This document shows positions 49,803 to 58,569 of a stretch of 64,000 nt of DNA, one piece after another (the first letter of the stretch is position 1; the number at the start of each line of letters is the position of its first letter). Where the stretch lies: positions 1 to 64,000 of the forward strand of contig CAJQUW010002167.1 in the NCBI GenBank assembly GCA_907163375.1, written 5' to 3'. The position numbers and the translations under genes were made by a program. This stretch comes from Prostheceraeus crozeri (lineage: Eukaryota > Platyhelminthes > Polycladida > Euryleptidae). Under the pieces are notes generated by a model. The model did not search any database. It worked only from the letters and a program-made list of their open reading frames with translations, and was not told where the DNA came from.

Positions 49803-51101
49803 TTAAGTTTCATCATATAATGTTTTATCAAAAGATAATTTAAATTTTTTTTCACTAACTATTGATTCATCATCATCATCATAAATTGTTTCTTCATCAT
49901 CATCATAAATTGTTTCTTCATCATCATAAATTACACTTTTTGGTATAGGATGCCCTTCCATGATAGGATACCATTCTCTTATTGGAATATCTAATTCTAA
50001 ATTACATCTTTTATCTGATAATAATATAATAGAGAAAAATATTGGTCTTTGATCTCTTTTGGAAAATTTAATAACACCACCATAATTTGAATCACTTTTA
50101 GTTTTAGTTAAAGATGATAAAATTTTAAATTGATTAGATGTAAATCCTAATTTAAATTTTGTAGACCCGACACATAGTTGTCTAACAGTATCTTCAACTA
50201 TGCCATCATTATTATTTTCAATTGTAAGAAAATGAAATTTAGATAAATTTTTATAATTACTAATATTTTTATAATCTTTTTTACCATTTACACCTTTTTC
50301 AGATGTTACAGAATCATCATTATTATCATAAGATTCTCTAAGATCGGGCAAAGCCCTAGAACCTTCAGTTCGTTTATTATGAATATGATTATGGTCATTG
50401 TTAATAGTATAAGGTGTAGTCCACATATAAATTTTCTCTTGTTGAGCTAAACCATTTATATAAGACTTTAATAAATTAATATTTAAGTTGGAATATAATC
50501 CTATATAAGTATCATCATCATATCTTTGGGGCATTTCTAATGTTTCTTGTTTATAAATTGTGTCTCTATAATAAACTTGACATAATAATTCTTCATTATG
50601 TTTTTTACTCTCTATGTGAATATTGTATTGATTTTGTTCATCAACAAATAATCTTATTTTTTCTTTGGAAAAAGATTTTAATTTTTTAACTAATTCTTTA
50701 ATATTGATATAATTAATAATTTTAGTTTCTATCCAATCAGTATTACTAATTGGTAACACTGCTCTAATAAATCCATAAACATTATTATGACCTATTATAA
50801 CCATATTTTCTTTATTTAATTCAACATAAGCTACATCACTATATTTACTAACAATCTCCATAAATTTAATAAATGGATCTCCTGGAAACAAACAATAATT
50901 AGTTTCTATAGAAGGTAAACCTTTTGTTTGTTCTCTAAATATTTCGGCTTGTAATTGAAATAAAATATTAACATCTATACATGGATTATTATTATTATTA
51001 TTATTATCAAAACATTTATTTTCAAATCCCGTTGATCTCGTCGAATAAGAAGAACAGGATGATGCGGGCGAATATAATTTTCTTTTATTTGGATTTTCCA
51101 T
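49803..51101 (-). CDS. Unknown 432-residue protein with acidic tail
   Basis: An N-terminal Ser/Tyr- and Asn-rich segment is followed by beta/alpha-looking regions: 'FIKFMEIVSKYSDVAYVELNKENMVIIGHNN', 'NIKELVKKLKSFSKEKIRLFVDEQNQYNIHIES' and, after an in-frame double-hairpin insertion (RTEGSRALP), 'FKLGFTSNQFKILSSLTKTKS...GGVIKFSKRDQRPIFFSIILL'. The C-terminus has a tandem acidic repeat (IYDDDEET). The strand/helix rhythm of two such domains recalls sliding clamps (PCNA-like), which would suit a gene next to a polymerase, but no diagnostic motif is present. I do not recognise the family. Confidence 0.5.
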   Translation of the reverse strand: MENPNKRKLYSPASSCSSYSTRSTGFENKCFDNNNNNNNPCIDVNILFQLQAEIFREQTKGLPSIETNYCLFPGDPFIKFMEIVSKYSDVAYVELNKENMVIIGHNNVYGFIRAVLPISNTDWIETKIINYINIKELVKKLKSFSKEKIRLFVDEQNQYNIHIESKKHNEELLCQVYYRDTIYKQETLEMPQRYDDDTYIGLYSNLNINLLKSYINGLAQQEKIYMWTTPYTINNDHNHIHNKRTEGSRALPDLRESYDNNDDSVTSEKGVNGKKDYKNISNYKNLSKFHFLTIENNNDGIVEDTVRQLCVGSTKFKLGFTSNQFKILSSLTKTKSDSNYGGVIKFSKRDQRPIFFSIILLSDKRCNLELDIPIREWYPIMEGHPIPKSVIYDDEETIYDDDEETIYDDDDESIVSEKKFKLSFDKTLYDET

Positions 51102-51109
51102 TTTTTTAT

Positions 51110-51232
51110 TTTTATTAGAAAAAATTTTATTTTTTTATTTTTATTAGAAAAAATTTTATTTTTTATTTTTATTAGAAAAAATTTTATTTTTTATTGTTAT
51201 TAGAAAAAATTTTATTTTTTTATTGTTTTAAA
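51110..51232. repeat. Tandem AT-rich spacer repeat
   Basis: About four copies of a ~30-bp unit containing TTATTAGAAAAAATTTTATTT, between the divergent 49,803 and 51,234 genes. It may hold both promoters. Comparable AT-rich tandem spacers lie at 52,855-52,930 and 54,370-54,580. Confidence 0.65.
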
Positions 51233-51233
51233 A

Positions 51234-52121
51234 ATGATGTTACCAAATGTTGGTGGAGGTGCATATATCCCGAATAATCGTGAATTAGAAATAGAAATAG
51301 AAAATTATATCATGAAAACTGGAGACGTTTTATCTGGTCCATTGCATCTTTCTATTCTTCCGCAACAAAATACAGAGTTAACAAATAAACAATATGTTGA
51401 TACACAAATCAATGATTTAAAGGAAAAATATATAAACGATGTTTTGGTTCCACTGATGAATGAATTAAAGTTGCTAAAACTTAATGACAAATCATTAAAC
51501 GAAAAATTATTAAAACTTGATAAAAAGGATAGAGAGCTAGAAACAGATATAGCAAAACTTTTTAAAAAGATTTCAGAACAATCAAAAATTTTAATATTAC
51601 TTTCTATAAAGTTAAAATCTGCTGTAATTAAAAATAAACATCAGATAAAAATGTTAAAAGAACAATTAGAAGATGAAATAGAAAAACTACCTGAAAGAAT
51701 TAAAAAAAATTTAAAGCAGTTACAAACTACATTCCAAAAAAGTGTTGATGAATTGAGTTCTAAAATTACTCAACAAATGAAAAAGATGAATAGAATAATA
51801 AATGAAGTAAACTCACTTAATCAAAGAGTTGATAAAATGAAAACTCTTAAAATCAATTTAGAAAATGAATTAAAGAAAAATTTACAAGAAAACTCTAAAG
51901 AAAATAAAGAACAGTTAGATTCTGTTAAAAGACAATTAGATGTTCTTAAAATTAAGTTAAATGCACTTAAAACGGCGTTGAAGATGAATCAGGTGAAAAT
52001 GCAAGTTAATAGAAAAGAAATTAAAGTACATCACACGCTGCTTGACGCAATAGATAAAGTGCAACAGTCAATTAATAAAGTTATCTCGAAGTTGTTGTCC
52101 ATTCACAAACGTAAATCTTGA
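51234..52121 (+). CDS. Fibre-like protein: phage-tail-fibre-type head motif plus long coiled coil
   Basis: 295 residues. Residues ~25-60 read 'IMKTGDVLSGPLHLS' and, after a short gap, 'ELTNKQYVDTQI', closely matching the phage tail-fibre repeat (K-x-G-D-x-x-x-G-x-L-x-L...L-x-x-K-x-Y-V-D). The rest is almost continuous heptad-rich coiled coil to the end (KLDKKDRELETDIAKLFKKI...). It is likely a trimeric vertex or fibre protein. It is intact and lies directly before a double-hairpin array and the pVI-like gene. Confidence 0.6.
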   Translation: MMLPNVGGGAYIPNNRELEIEIENYIMKTGDVLSGPLHLSILPQQNTELTNKQYVDTQINDLKEKYINDVLVPLMNELKLLKLNDKSLNEKLLKLDKKDRELETDIAKLFKKISEQSKILILLSIKLKSAVIKNKHQIKMLKEQLEDEIEKLPERIKKNLKQLQTTFQKSVDELSSKITQQMKKMNRIINEVNSLNQRVDKMKTLKINLENELKKNLQENSKENKEQLDSVKRQLDVLKIKLNALKTALKMNQVKMQVNRKEIKVHHTLLDAIDKVQQSINKVISKLLSIHKRKS

Positions 52122-52273
52122 TCGGACCTTGTCCTGAGGCTTTAGCCGATCGACGAAGTCTTGGGTTTCTAACCTATCGGAGCGAAGCTCCTCGAGGCTT
52201 TAGCCGATCGGACCAAAGGTCCTCAGGTTTCTAACCAATCGGAGCGAAGCTCCTCGAGGCTTTAGCCGATCGT
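52120..52273. repeat. Tandem array of double-hairpin elements
   Basis: About four to five elements back to back, sharing GATCG junctions: GGAC-CTT-GTCC/GGCT-TT-AGCC; GAC-GAA-GTC/GGTT-TCT-AACC; GGAGC-GAA-GCTCC/GGCT-TT-AGCC; GGACC-AAA-GGTCC/GGTT-TCT-AACC; and a further GGAGC/GGCT copy. Stem sequences change while the two-hairpin layout and spacers (TGA, TTG, TCGA, TCA) stay. Confidence 0.85.
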
Positions 52274-52311
52274 AAATATTTTTTCTCAAAAGTCAAATTT
52301 AATCCTAAAAA

Positions 52312-52854
52312 ATGCCTATAATTTATAAACACAATCTTAAACATTTTGCATCAAATAATAAAATTGCTCATGAACCATCTCAGAAACCTGTGTACCATTA
52401 TGATAGTGTAGAAACTGTCGGAACACAAAAGTTCCTAGAAAAGACGTTTCAAAAAGAAGGGGCTGGCATCTTTTCTGGTATTGGAAGTATCGTTAACTTA
52501 ATTAAAAATAATAAAGATTTGATTACATCTGCTGCAAAAGGAGCAGCTGCTATAGGTAGTACAGCTAGTGCAATATCAAATGCTGTGAAGTCTCAAAACG
52601 AATTAAAACAACTAGAGGCTATTCGTAAACTTAGGAATGATTCCGAAGAACTAAAAAAATTAAAAAAACTTTCAGATGAAACAAAAAACAAAATTGCTAA
52701 CATAACTGTGGGGGGTGAAACCTTGAGGAGCGGAGCTCCGTCTAATAGTAAACATAATGAAAAAACAATTGAAGAAATAAGAGGTAATGGCGTGAGTAGC
52801 AACCTTCGGTTTAACCAGCAAAGCTGTAGCGGAGCTGGTCTAGCAAAATTCTAA
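52312..52854 (+). CDS. pVI-like minor capsid protein of element 2
   Basis: 180 residues. The centre 'GAGIFSGIGSIVNLIKNNKDLITSAAKGAAAIGSTASAISNAVK' (about residues 50-95) is a Gly/Ala-rich amphipathic helix of the kind used by adenovirus-type membrane-lytic proteins. A charged coiled-coil segment follows (LEAIRKLRNDSEELKKLKKLSDETKNK). Hairpin-like sequence (GGAGC-GGA-GCTCC) is embedded near residue 140. The role is inferred from layout and its place before the major capsid gene. Confidence 0.55.
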   Translation: MPIIYKHNLKHFASNNKIAHEPSQKPVYHYDSVETVGTQKFLEKTFQKEGAGIFSGIGSIVNLIKNNKDLITSAAKGAAAIGSTASAISNAVKSQNELKQLEAIRKLRNDSEELKKLKKLSDETKNKIANITVGGETLRSGAPSNSKHNEKTIEEIRGNGVSSNLRFNQQSCSGAGLAKF

Positions 52855-52975
52855 AAATTATATTTTAGTAAAATTTTTTAGTAATTTTTTTAGTAAAATT
52901 ATTTAAGTAAAATTATTTTAGCAGAATTTTTTCTGTCTGGGAGAAAAACAAAAAGTCAATTTATTTTTTATAAAA

Positions 52976-54310
52976 ATGTCTTCGCTTATCGAAAATAAAT
53001 TTAGATTAGACGATCCTCCGTTCGTCAGTTATAATCAAAAAAAGAATGACTATATAAGAATTGCTATGAATCCCGGATCTTCCAGTAGAGTAAATACTGG
53101 AGGAGATTTAATTTTTGAAGTTGATAATCAGCAGAGTTATTTATATCTACCTGATTCATTTTTACACTGTGAATATTCTTTGTATAGTGATGCCAATTTT
53201 ACAACACCATTACCAGAAACCGATAATATTGCACTAGAGAATAATTTCTTTCCAAGATTATTTACACAAATGCGTTTAGATGTTGCAACTCAAAATATAG
53301 AAACAATAAGTGATTCTCCAGGTGTAATTGATACAATGCTTAGATTTGTAACAATTGGTGAAAATAATAAAAAGTATGAAATCGAAGGTTGGTTTCCTGA
53401 TACTAATGATGGTATAATTGTTGATGATTTTACTCACGCTGGAACAGATGCCGCAGGAATTGCGAAAGATGTAGAAAATATTGCAAAACATTTAAATAAA
53501 ACAAATAATGAAGCATATAAAGAAAGACGTGAATTTAACAAGAAAAGTAAACAGACAGTTAATTGGTCATTGTCTCCATTATTCGGATATTTAGATTATG
53601 ATAAAATATCATATCAATTAAAATTTAAATTAATAATTCATCGTACAGCAAATAATGAATTAATCTTTTTTGGTAAGACTGGGAAAAAAGCATATTTAAA
53701 AATTGATAGACTTGAATGGTGGATTAAGCATATTACTCCCAGTTTAGAGGTTGAAACAGCTATTGCAAAAAGATTAAATACTAACAAACCAATTCCAGTA
53801 AATTTTCTAAAGCGTACTGCTAGTTCAGTAACTTTTTCCGAACAAAGATTTAACTGGCATTTTACTAGAACTGCGAATACTCCAAGATATTTATTACTAA
53901 CATTTCAAAGAAATAATTCTCCAAGTTTTGATAAGAACAACAATATTTTTCATATTAATACAATTCGAAGTTTACAAGTTTCATTAAATCAAACTCGATA
54001 TCCAATTGATCCATTAAGATTCGATGATACCAATAATCAGTTTATGGAAGGATATGATTCTTATCGAAATCTTTGTACAGAATTTGGAGTTGAACCACAA
54101 TTAACTCCTGGAGATTGGAGACATTTATATCCAATTTTCTGTTTCGATTTAAGTGCACAATCTGAAGATATTATTAAAAATGGTTGTGATGTAACAATTA
54201 ATATTGAAAAGAAAGATTCCACAACTTCATTGATGGCTTATGGTTTATTGCTAGAAGATGTAAAATATTCTATTGAAATTCTTAATGGAAAGATGGTAAG
54301 GATCGGTTAG
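52976..54310 (+). CDS. Major capsid-like protein of element 2
   Basis: 444 residues, uninterrupted. It reads 'SYLYLPDSFLHCEYSLYSDANF', 'ALENNFFPRLFTQMRLDVATQNIETISDSPGVIDTMLRFV', 'WSLSPLFGYLDYDKISYQLKFKLIIHRT' and 'LTPGDWRHLYPIFCFDLSAQSEDI'. The FF-P-x-LF...xxxNxxxIE...PGxxxTML pattern is typical of a second lineage of Polinton hexon-like (double jelly-roll) capsid proteins, different from the element 1 type. No membrane segments. Confidence 0.75.
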   Translation: MSSLIENKFRLDDPPFVSYNQKKNDYIRIAMNPGSSSRVNTGGDLIFEVDNQQSYLYLPDSFLHCEYSLYSDANFTTPLPETDNIALENNFFPRLFTQMRLDVATQNIETISDSPGVIDTMLRFVTIGENNKKYEIEGWFPDTNDGIIVDDFTHAGTDAAGIAKDVENIAKHLNKTNNEAYKERREFNKKSKQTVNWSLSPLFGYLDYDKISYQLKFKLIIHRTANNELIFFGKTGKKAYLKIDRLEWWIKHITPSLEVETAIAKRLNTNKPIPVNFLKRTASSVTFSEQRFNWHFTRTANTPRYLLLTFQRNNSPSFDKNNNIFHINTIRSLQVSLNQTRYPIDPLRFDDTNNQFMEGYDSYRNLCTEFGVEPQLTPGDWRHLYPIFCFDLSAQSEDIIKNGCDVTINIEKKDSTTSLMAYGLLLEDVKYSIEILNGKMVRIG

Positions 54311-54364
54311 TAACCTTAGAACCTTTGGTCCGATCGGCTAAAGCCTCGAGGAGCTTCGCTCTGA
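54301..54364. repeat. Two double-hairpin elements after the capsid gene
   Basis: GGTT-AGT-AACC with ACC-TTT-GGT, then GGCT-AA-AGCC with GGAGC-TTC-GCTC, sharing GATCG borders. They overlap the stop codon region. Further single copies: 50,345-50,370, 55,077-55,103 and 56,428-56,465. Confidence 0.75.
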
Positions 54365-54585
54365 TAAGTTAATTAAAATTTTTTCATAACTAGAATAGAT
54401 TAAAAATTCTTAACTTAAAATTTTTCATAACTAGAATAGATTAAAATTTTTTGGTAACTTAAAATTTTTTAGTAACTTAAAATTTTTTCATAACTAGAAT
54501 AGATTTAAATTTTTTGGTAACTTGAAATTTTTTCATAACTAGAATAGATTTAAATTTTTGATAACTTAAAATTTTTTTATTAAAA

Positions 54586-55071
54586 ATGTCGCAAGCGAAA
54601 AGTAATATTAATAATAAAACTGTTGAATTAAAATTACGTAATATTGTTGACAAAAATACCCCTAAAACTATTACGATTAACAAAAAAAAGTATTACATAA
54701 GTAAACCAATGATAGAGAATATTCAATTACAAGAAGAAAAGAATGGCGGGATTCTCCCATTAATTCCACTAATAATAGGAGGCATAGCTGCAGCAGGAAG
54801 TGTTGCAGGTGGGACAGCTGGTATTGTCCAAGCAGTAAATAAAAATAAATCAGAGAAAGCAGCATTAGAAGAACAAAAACGACATAATAGAGAGTTAGAG
54901 AAAGTTGCTAGGGGTGAAGGAGTAGTAGATAATTTTATTAGTAAATTAAAATTAGTTGATGAAGGAAAACGAGTTCTTAAAAATATTCTCCACAATGTTG
55001 ATGATTTAATTGAAATTAAAGAAACTAAAGATGGTTCTGGAATATATCTAAGTCCTAGTATGATTCGGTAA
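54586..55071 (+). CDS. Second pVI/core-like protein of element 2
   Basis: 161 residues. A basic N-terminus (VELKLRNIVDKNTPKTITINKKKYY) is followed by a hydrophobic Gly/Ala helix 'GGILPLIPLIIGGIAAAGSVAGGTAGIVQAV' (about residues 51-82) and a charged helical tail. The GG-x-LP-x-(I/L)PLI-x-GG pattern recurs in small Polinton proteins beside the capsid gene. It is probably membrane-interacting; the function is inferred. Confidence 0.55.
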   Translation: MSQAKSNINNKTVELKLRNIVDKNTPKTITINKKKYYISKPMIENIQLQEEKNGGILPLIPLIIGGIAAAGSVAGGTAGIVQAVNKNKSEKAALEEQKRHNRELEKVARGEGVVDNFISKLKLVDEGKRVLKNILHNVDDLIEIKETKDGSGIYLSPSMIR

Positions 55072-55123
55072 TAACCTCAGGACCTTTGGTCCATAAGGTA
55101 AAACATTTATTTTATCTTTTAAA

Positions 55124-56428
55124 ATGAATTCTACAAATTCCGAAAATTTAACTAAATTAAAAATTTCTAATTTAGATTTATTGAATTATCTATTAAACAA
55201 AAATAAAAACTCACATTGTCAGGATATTGGAGGTGACAAGAACAAAGTTCCATACCACTTCGGTGGTGATATACAAAAAACATTAGAAAACTTTCCTGGA
55301 TTTATTTGGAGTAAATATTCGAAAGAAAAACATCTTCCTGGTCATTCATATACTGGTCCAGGAACTCGATTAGATATAAGACTAGATGAGAATAATAATC
55401 CGAAACCAGGTGAAGAACCAATAAATAGAGTAGATGCCGCAGCTTACAGGCATGATTTAGCTTATCGAAATCATGATCTAAGTTCTCGACATGCAGCTGA
55501 TAAGAAGATGATTCAAGAATTAGATAGTATTCAGAATCCTACATTTAGAGAAAAAATTGAAAGAATGTTTGTTAAAAAAGCTTTACAAGCTAAAATATTA
55601 TTCGGTCAGGGTTTAAATGAAAATCATAATTTAGACGTTTATGCGTCTGAAATCCACAAGGAATATAGAAGACCTAAATATTTATTGAAAGTAAAAGTAT
55701 TTAATAAAGATGATATTTGGAGTGCTGATCTTATTCATATGCCGAATGAAAGGGACTACAAATACGCATTGACCGTTATAGATTTATATACACGATACGC
55801 TTGGGTAAAGCCTTTAAAAAATAAAAGTGGTCTATCAGTTAAATATGCGTTTGAAGGAATCTTTAAAGAAAGTAATAGAAAGCCAAGGAAATTGTTTGTT
55901 GATAAAGGATCGGAATTTTATAACCGAAACGTTCAGCCACTATTTGAAATTGTTTATTCAACTGAAACTGCAGGAAAAGCTGTAGTGATAGAAAGATTCA
56001 ATCGGACGTTAAAAAATAAATTATTCAAGAAATTTACTCAGCAAGGAAATCAGAAATGGTTGAAGATATTACCAGGAGTTGTAGAAGAGTACAATAATAA
56101 AGTTCATTCTGGTATTGAAGAAACCCCAAAGAATGCTTCTGACGACCCTGATTTGATACGAAAGAAAATATTCGAGAATAATAATTTGAATGAGAGTAAT
56201 CCGAATTTGCAGAAACTTAAGCCGAAATTTAAAATTGGAGATAGAGTTAGAATATTTAAATATAAGAATAAATTTGAAAAAGGCTTTGTTGGCTATTGGA
56301 CTAAAGAAATATTTGAAGTTTCTAAAATAAATCAAAGTTATCCGATTACTTATGAAATTAAAGATTTAGATAATGAGGATATCAGAGGTCGTTTTTATCA
56401 AAATGAATTACAGAAAACAGAGCTTTAA
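55124..56428 (+). CDS. Phospholipase A2-like domain fused in frame to RVE integrase
   Basis: 434 residues in one frame. Residues ~65-130 contain 'HLPGHSYTGPGTRLD' (calcium-loop type) and 'NRVDAAAYRHDLAYRNHDLSSRHAADKKM' (His-Asp catalytic motif), as in the parvovirus VP1 phospholipase A2. From about residue 185 comes the integrase: WSADLIHMP (first Asp), KLFVDKGSEFYN (second Asp), VVIERFNRTLKNKLF (Glu), then a C-terminal SH3/chromo-like 'FKIGDRVRIFKYKNKFEKGFVGYWTKEIFEV'. Polintons are known to carry both activities; one continuous frame for both is unusual. Cleavage or splicing could separate them. Confidence 0.8.
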   Translation: MNSTNSENLTKLKISNLDLLNYLLNKNKNSHCQDIGGDKNKVPYHFGGDIQKTLENFPGFIWSKYSKEKHLPGHSYTGPGTRLDIRLDENNNPKPGEEPINRVDAAAYRHDLAYRNHDLSSRHAADKKMIQELDSIQNPTFREKIERMFVKKALQAKILFGQGLNENHNLDVYASEIHKEYRRPKYLLKVKVFNKDDIWSADLIHMPNERDYKYALTVIDLYTRYAWVKPLKNKSGLSVKYAFEGIFKESNRKPRKLFVDKGSEFYNRNVQPLFEIVYSTETAGKAVVIERFNRTLKNKLFKKFTQQGNQKWLKILPGVVEEYNNKVHSGIEETPKNASDDPDLIRKKIFENNNLNESNPNLQKLKPKFKIGDRVRIFKYKNKFEKGFVGYWTKEIFEVSKINQSYPITYEIKDLDNEDIRGRFYQNELQKTEL

Positions 56429-56462
56429 CCTTTAGGTGGCGCTTTAGCTAGCTTCGCTTGAG

Positions 56463-56924
56463 TTATAGATTGTTTAACTCTAACATAATATCTAGAAATG
56501 ATACTCCTTTTTGTAATTTGTACAAAACGTATAAACATAATTGTCCACAATAAGTAGTTCCCGGTTTTTGAATTTGAAACGTATTATAAATTCCATTGCC
56601 AAGTATTTCTGTTACTTCATTCGTAGGTGGAAGTCCGTATGAGTCAAAATAATAATTTGAACAGTTTATATTTCTTTGTCCTGCTGACCAATGTACGCCT
56701 TTTTCATCTGACGTATGGAGATTGGTTACGAAATTTACAGTTATTGATGGAACTTTGTTCCGGGAACTGAAGGTTCCTGTTGGCTTATTTTTTAGGAATT
56801 GTAATTCGTCTCTCATTAGAACATGAAAATTCTTTATTCCTAATTCATTTGCGATTTTCTTTAGGTCGAAATTTGTCGTAGTTTGCGTTCCATATAATTT
56901 AAAAAACTTATTTATGTTGCTCAT
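56463..56924 (-). CDS. Adenain-like protease of element 2
   Basis: 153 residues, intact. It has 'KGVHWSAGQRNINCSNYYFDSYGLPP' (His and Asp) and 'YCGQLCLYVLYKL' (Cys helix preceded by the expected Thr-Tyr), the order of the adenovirus-type cysteine protease. It starts MSNINKFFKLYGTQTTTNFDL; a partial copy of that start lies at the left end (41,097). It faces the integrase gene end-to-end. Confidence 0.85.
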   Translation of the reverse strand: MSNINKFFKLYGTQTTTNFDLKKIANELGIKNFHVLMRDELQFLKNKPTGTFSSRNKVPSITVNFVTNLHTSDEKGVHWSAGQRNINCSNYYFDSYGLPPTNEVTEILGNGIYNTFQIQKPGTTYCGQLCLYVLYKLQKGVSFLDIMLELNNL

Positions 56925-57064
56925 TTTATAATAAAAAAATTTCTTAAGGGACCCCTAGAAGACAGAAGGGAGGGGGTAGCAGAACTACGTTCATATGATA
57001 TTGAAGGATATATTCTTGCTGTTTCTTCCACTTTTGTTTCTTCCACTTTTAAAGAAATATTTTT

Positions 57065-57531
57065 AGACACATGATATATTTTAAAAACCTGAAAGATGGA
57101 TAAAATTCATGAATTTGAAATTCTCAACTTTTATGATTTTTGGTGTCCTGGAACGGTCATGATTTAAGCAATGAAAATCGAACCGAAGGTTCTAGGGCTT
57201 CGCCCGATTGTAATTCTCAAATTTTGAGATTTTGAAAAATTTGAAAATTGGGTATTTTTAAAAACGCCCAAATTGGAGCGAAGCTCCTCTGGCTTTAGCC
57301 GATTTATGAATTTAGGTCTTCATAACCTGAAAAAGGGTTCAAATTCATGAATTTATGTCGTTTTTAAAAATACCATTTTTTGAAAAAATGGTACTTTTTG
57401 AATGGACTAAATTCATGTATTTAGGTCTTAAAAACCTGAAAAAGGGTTCAAATTCATGAATTTATGTCGTTTTTAAAGATACCAATTTTTTCGATTTTAT
57501 GGTGTCCTGGAACGGTCTTTTACCCATTACT
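57065..57531 (-). repeat. Right terminal inverted repeat of element 2
   Basis: Inverted match of the left repeat, ending GGTCTTTTACCCATTACT at 57,531. It contains the same two double-hairpin elements (57,178-57,209 and 57,273-57,303) in the same places, so these were present before the two ends diverged or were homogenised between them. Confidence 0.9.
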
Positions 57532-57779
57532 GTCGCTTACCTCGTCTTTCGATGAAGTGATCAGACTTACGTTGCCGGGGGTTTATATATGCTCAGAAGA
57601 AAACTTAAAATGGCTCTATCTCCGAAAGTATTCATCGTAGCGACATGCGGTTTGTTGCAAACGATTCGTCTCATCATTCTTTACAATATGACACCTGAAC
57701 CATTCTCATATGACCACGGGAAGTTGGTCCGTCAGCACATGTGCATGTAACATGCCACAAGTGAAAAAATTCCTAAGTG

Positions 57780-58320
57780 TGGGAGCTCCAGTGTGGTGAA
57801 AATTTTGAAAAATTTTAAACTTCCGAATTTCAATCTGGGACCCTGACCAAAACTTGTTTCATCAAATTTCTCCGATAGAGGGGGGGGAGGTCGGTGAAAT
57901 TTGATGAAACAAACTTTGGTCAGGGTCCCAGGTCGAAATTCGACACTTTGGAAAAATTTTTAATTTTTCCCATACAAAGTCACTCTGACACTTAGGATTT
58001 TTTCGTGAAATCCGAGGTCTGACCCAAAATCTTGTAACAGCTCTAACTTTTGAACGGCTGATCCGATTGACTCGCAACAAAAATGTCATCGGGCAGTTTT
58101 TTCTCCTCTTTCAAATGAGTATCTATAAGACAAAATCCATCCACTAGAACCAACATTGGAAGATCGCTGCCGAGGGGGGGGGGGTCGGTGAAATTTGATG
58201 AAACACACTTTGGTCAGGGTCCCAGGTTGAAATTCGACACTTTGGAAAATTTTTTAATTTTTACCATACAAAGTCACCCTGACACTTAAGATTTTTTCGT
58301 GAAATCCGAGGTCTGACCTT
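57780..58320. repeat. G-tract repeats, including an inverted pair
   Basis: Two direct units (near 57,890 and 58,186, period ~296 bp) of the 15.4-16.7 kb family, plus an inverted piece at 57,800-57,870 facing the first unit across a GGGGGGGG run, so the pair could fold back. The stretch 57,532-57,780 holds nothing recognisable. Confidence 0.7.
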
Positions 58321-58555
58321 GGTTGGTAAGGTCCTAAATGTCAGAACCGATGAAATGAATAACAATCAACGTCATTTCAAAATGACATTTTTGAAGCCAT
58401 ATTGTTATGTAAGCACTTACTTTGAATGGCCAAACTCGCCAGATGAATCTGAAGTTGTGGTGTCTGAAATAATCAAGATTTTACAAACACCAACAAAAAC
58501 ACGACGTGGACCTTTAGAGTTTTGTGACGTTGATCGAGCGACTGGACTTTGGTGA
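58321..58555 (+). pseudogene. C-terminal fragment of a multicopy transposon-linked gene
   Basis: 'LVGKVLNV...RHFKMTFLKPYCYVSTYFEWPNSPDESEVVVSEIIKILQTPT' resembles the C-terminal domain (YxGxV...VxFMxP...YFxWPxxxD...IxxxLxxP) of uncharacterised repeated proteins in invertebrate genomes. No start or upstream domain is present, so it is a fragment. Confidence 0.35.
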
Positions 58556-58569
58556 AACACTCCAATAAA

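Larger units (their letters stand above)
38953..57531. mobile_element. Element 2: near-complete Polinton/Maverick, ~18.6 kb
   Basis: Both termini are present: the element begins AGTAATGGTAAAAGACCG and ends with its inverted counterpart, giving 5'-AG...CT-3' ends as usual for Polintons. It carries PolB, integrase, protease, ATPase, major and minor capsid-like proteins, pVI-like proteins and a fibre-like protein. Flanks (ACGGTG left, GTCGCT right) do not match, so no 6-bp target duplication is evident. It looks nearly whole, with about seven breaks, most in PolB. Fairly young: terminal repeats still align closely and most structural genes are open. It is only distantly related to element 1. Confidence 0.9.

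Noticed and set aside
38947-57537. 6-bp target-site duplication of element 2
   Set aside because: ACGGTG on the left and GTCGCT on the right do not match, so no duplication is claimed even though the ends are otherwise typical.
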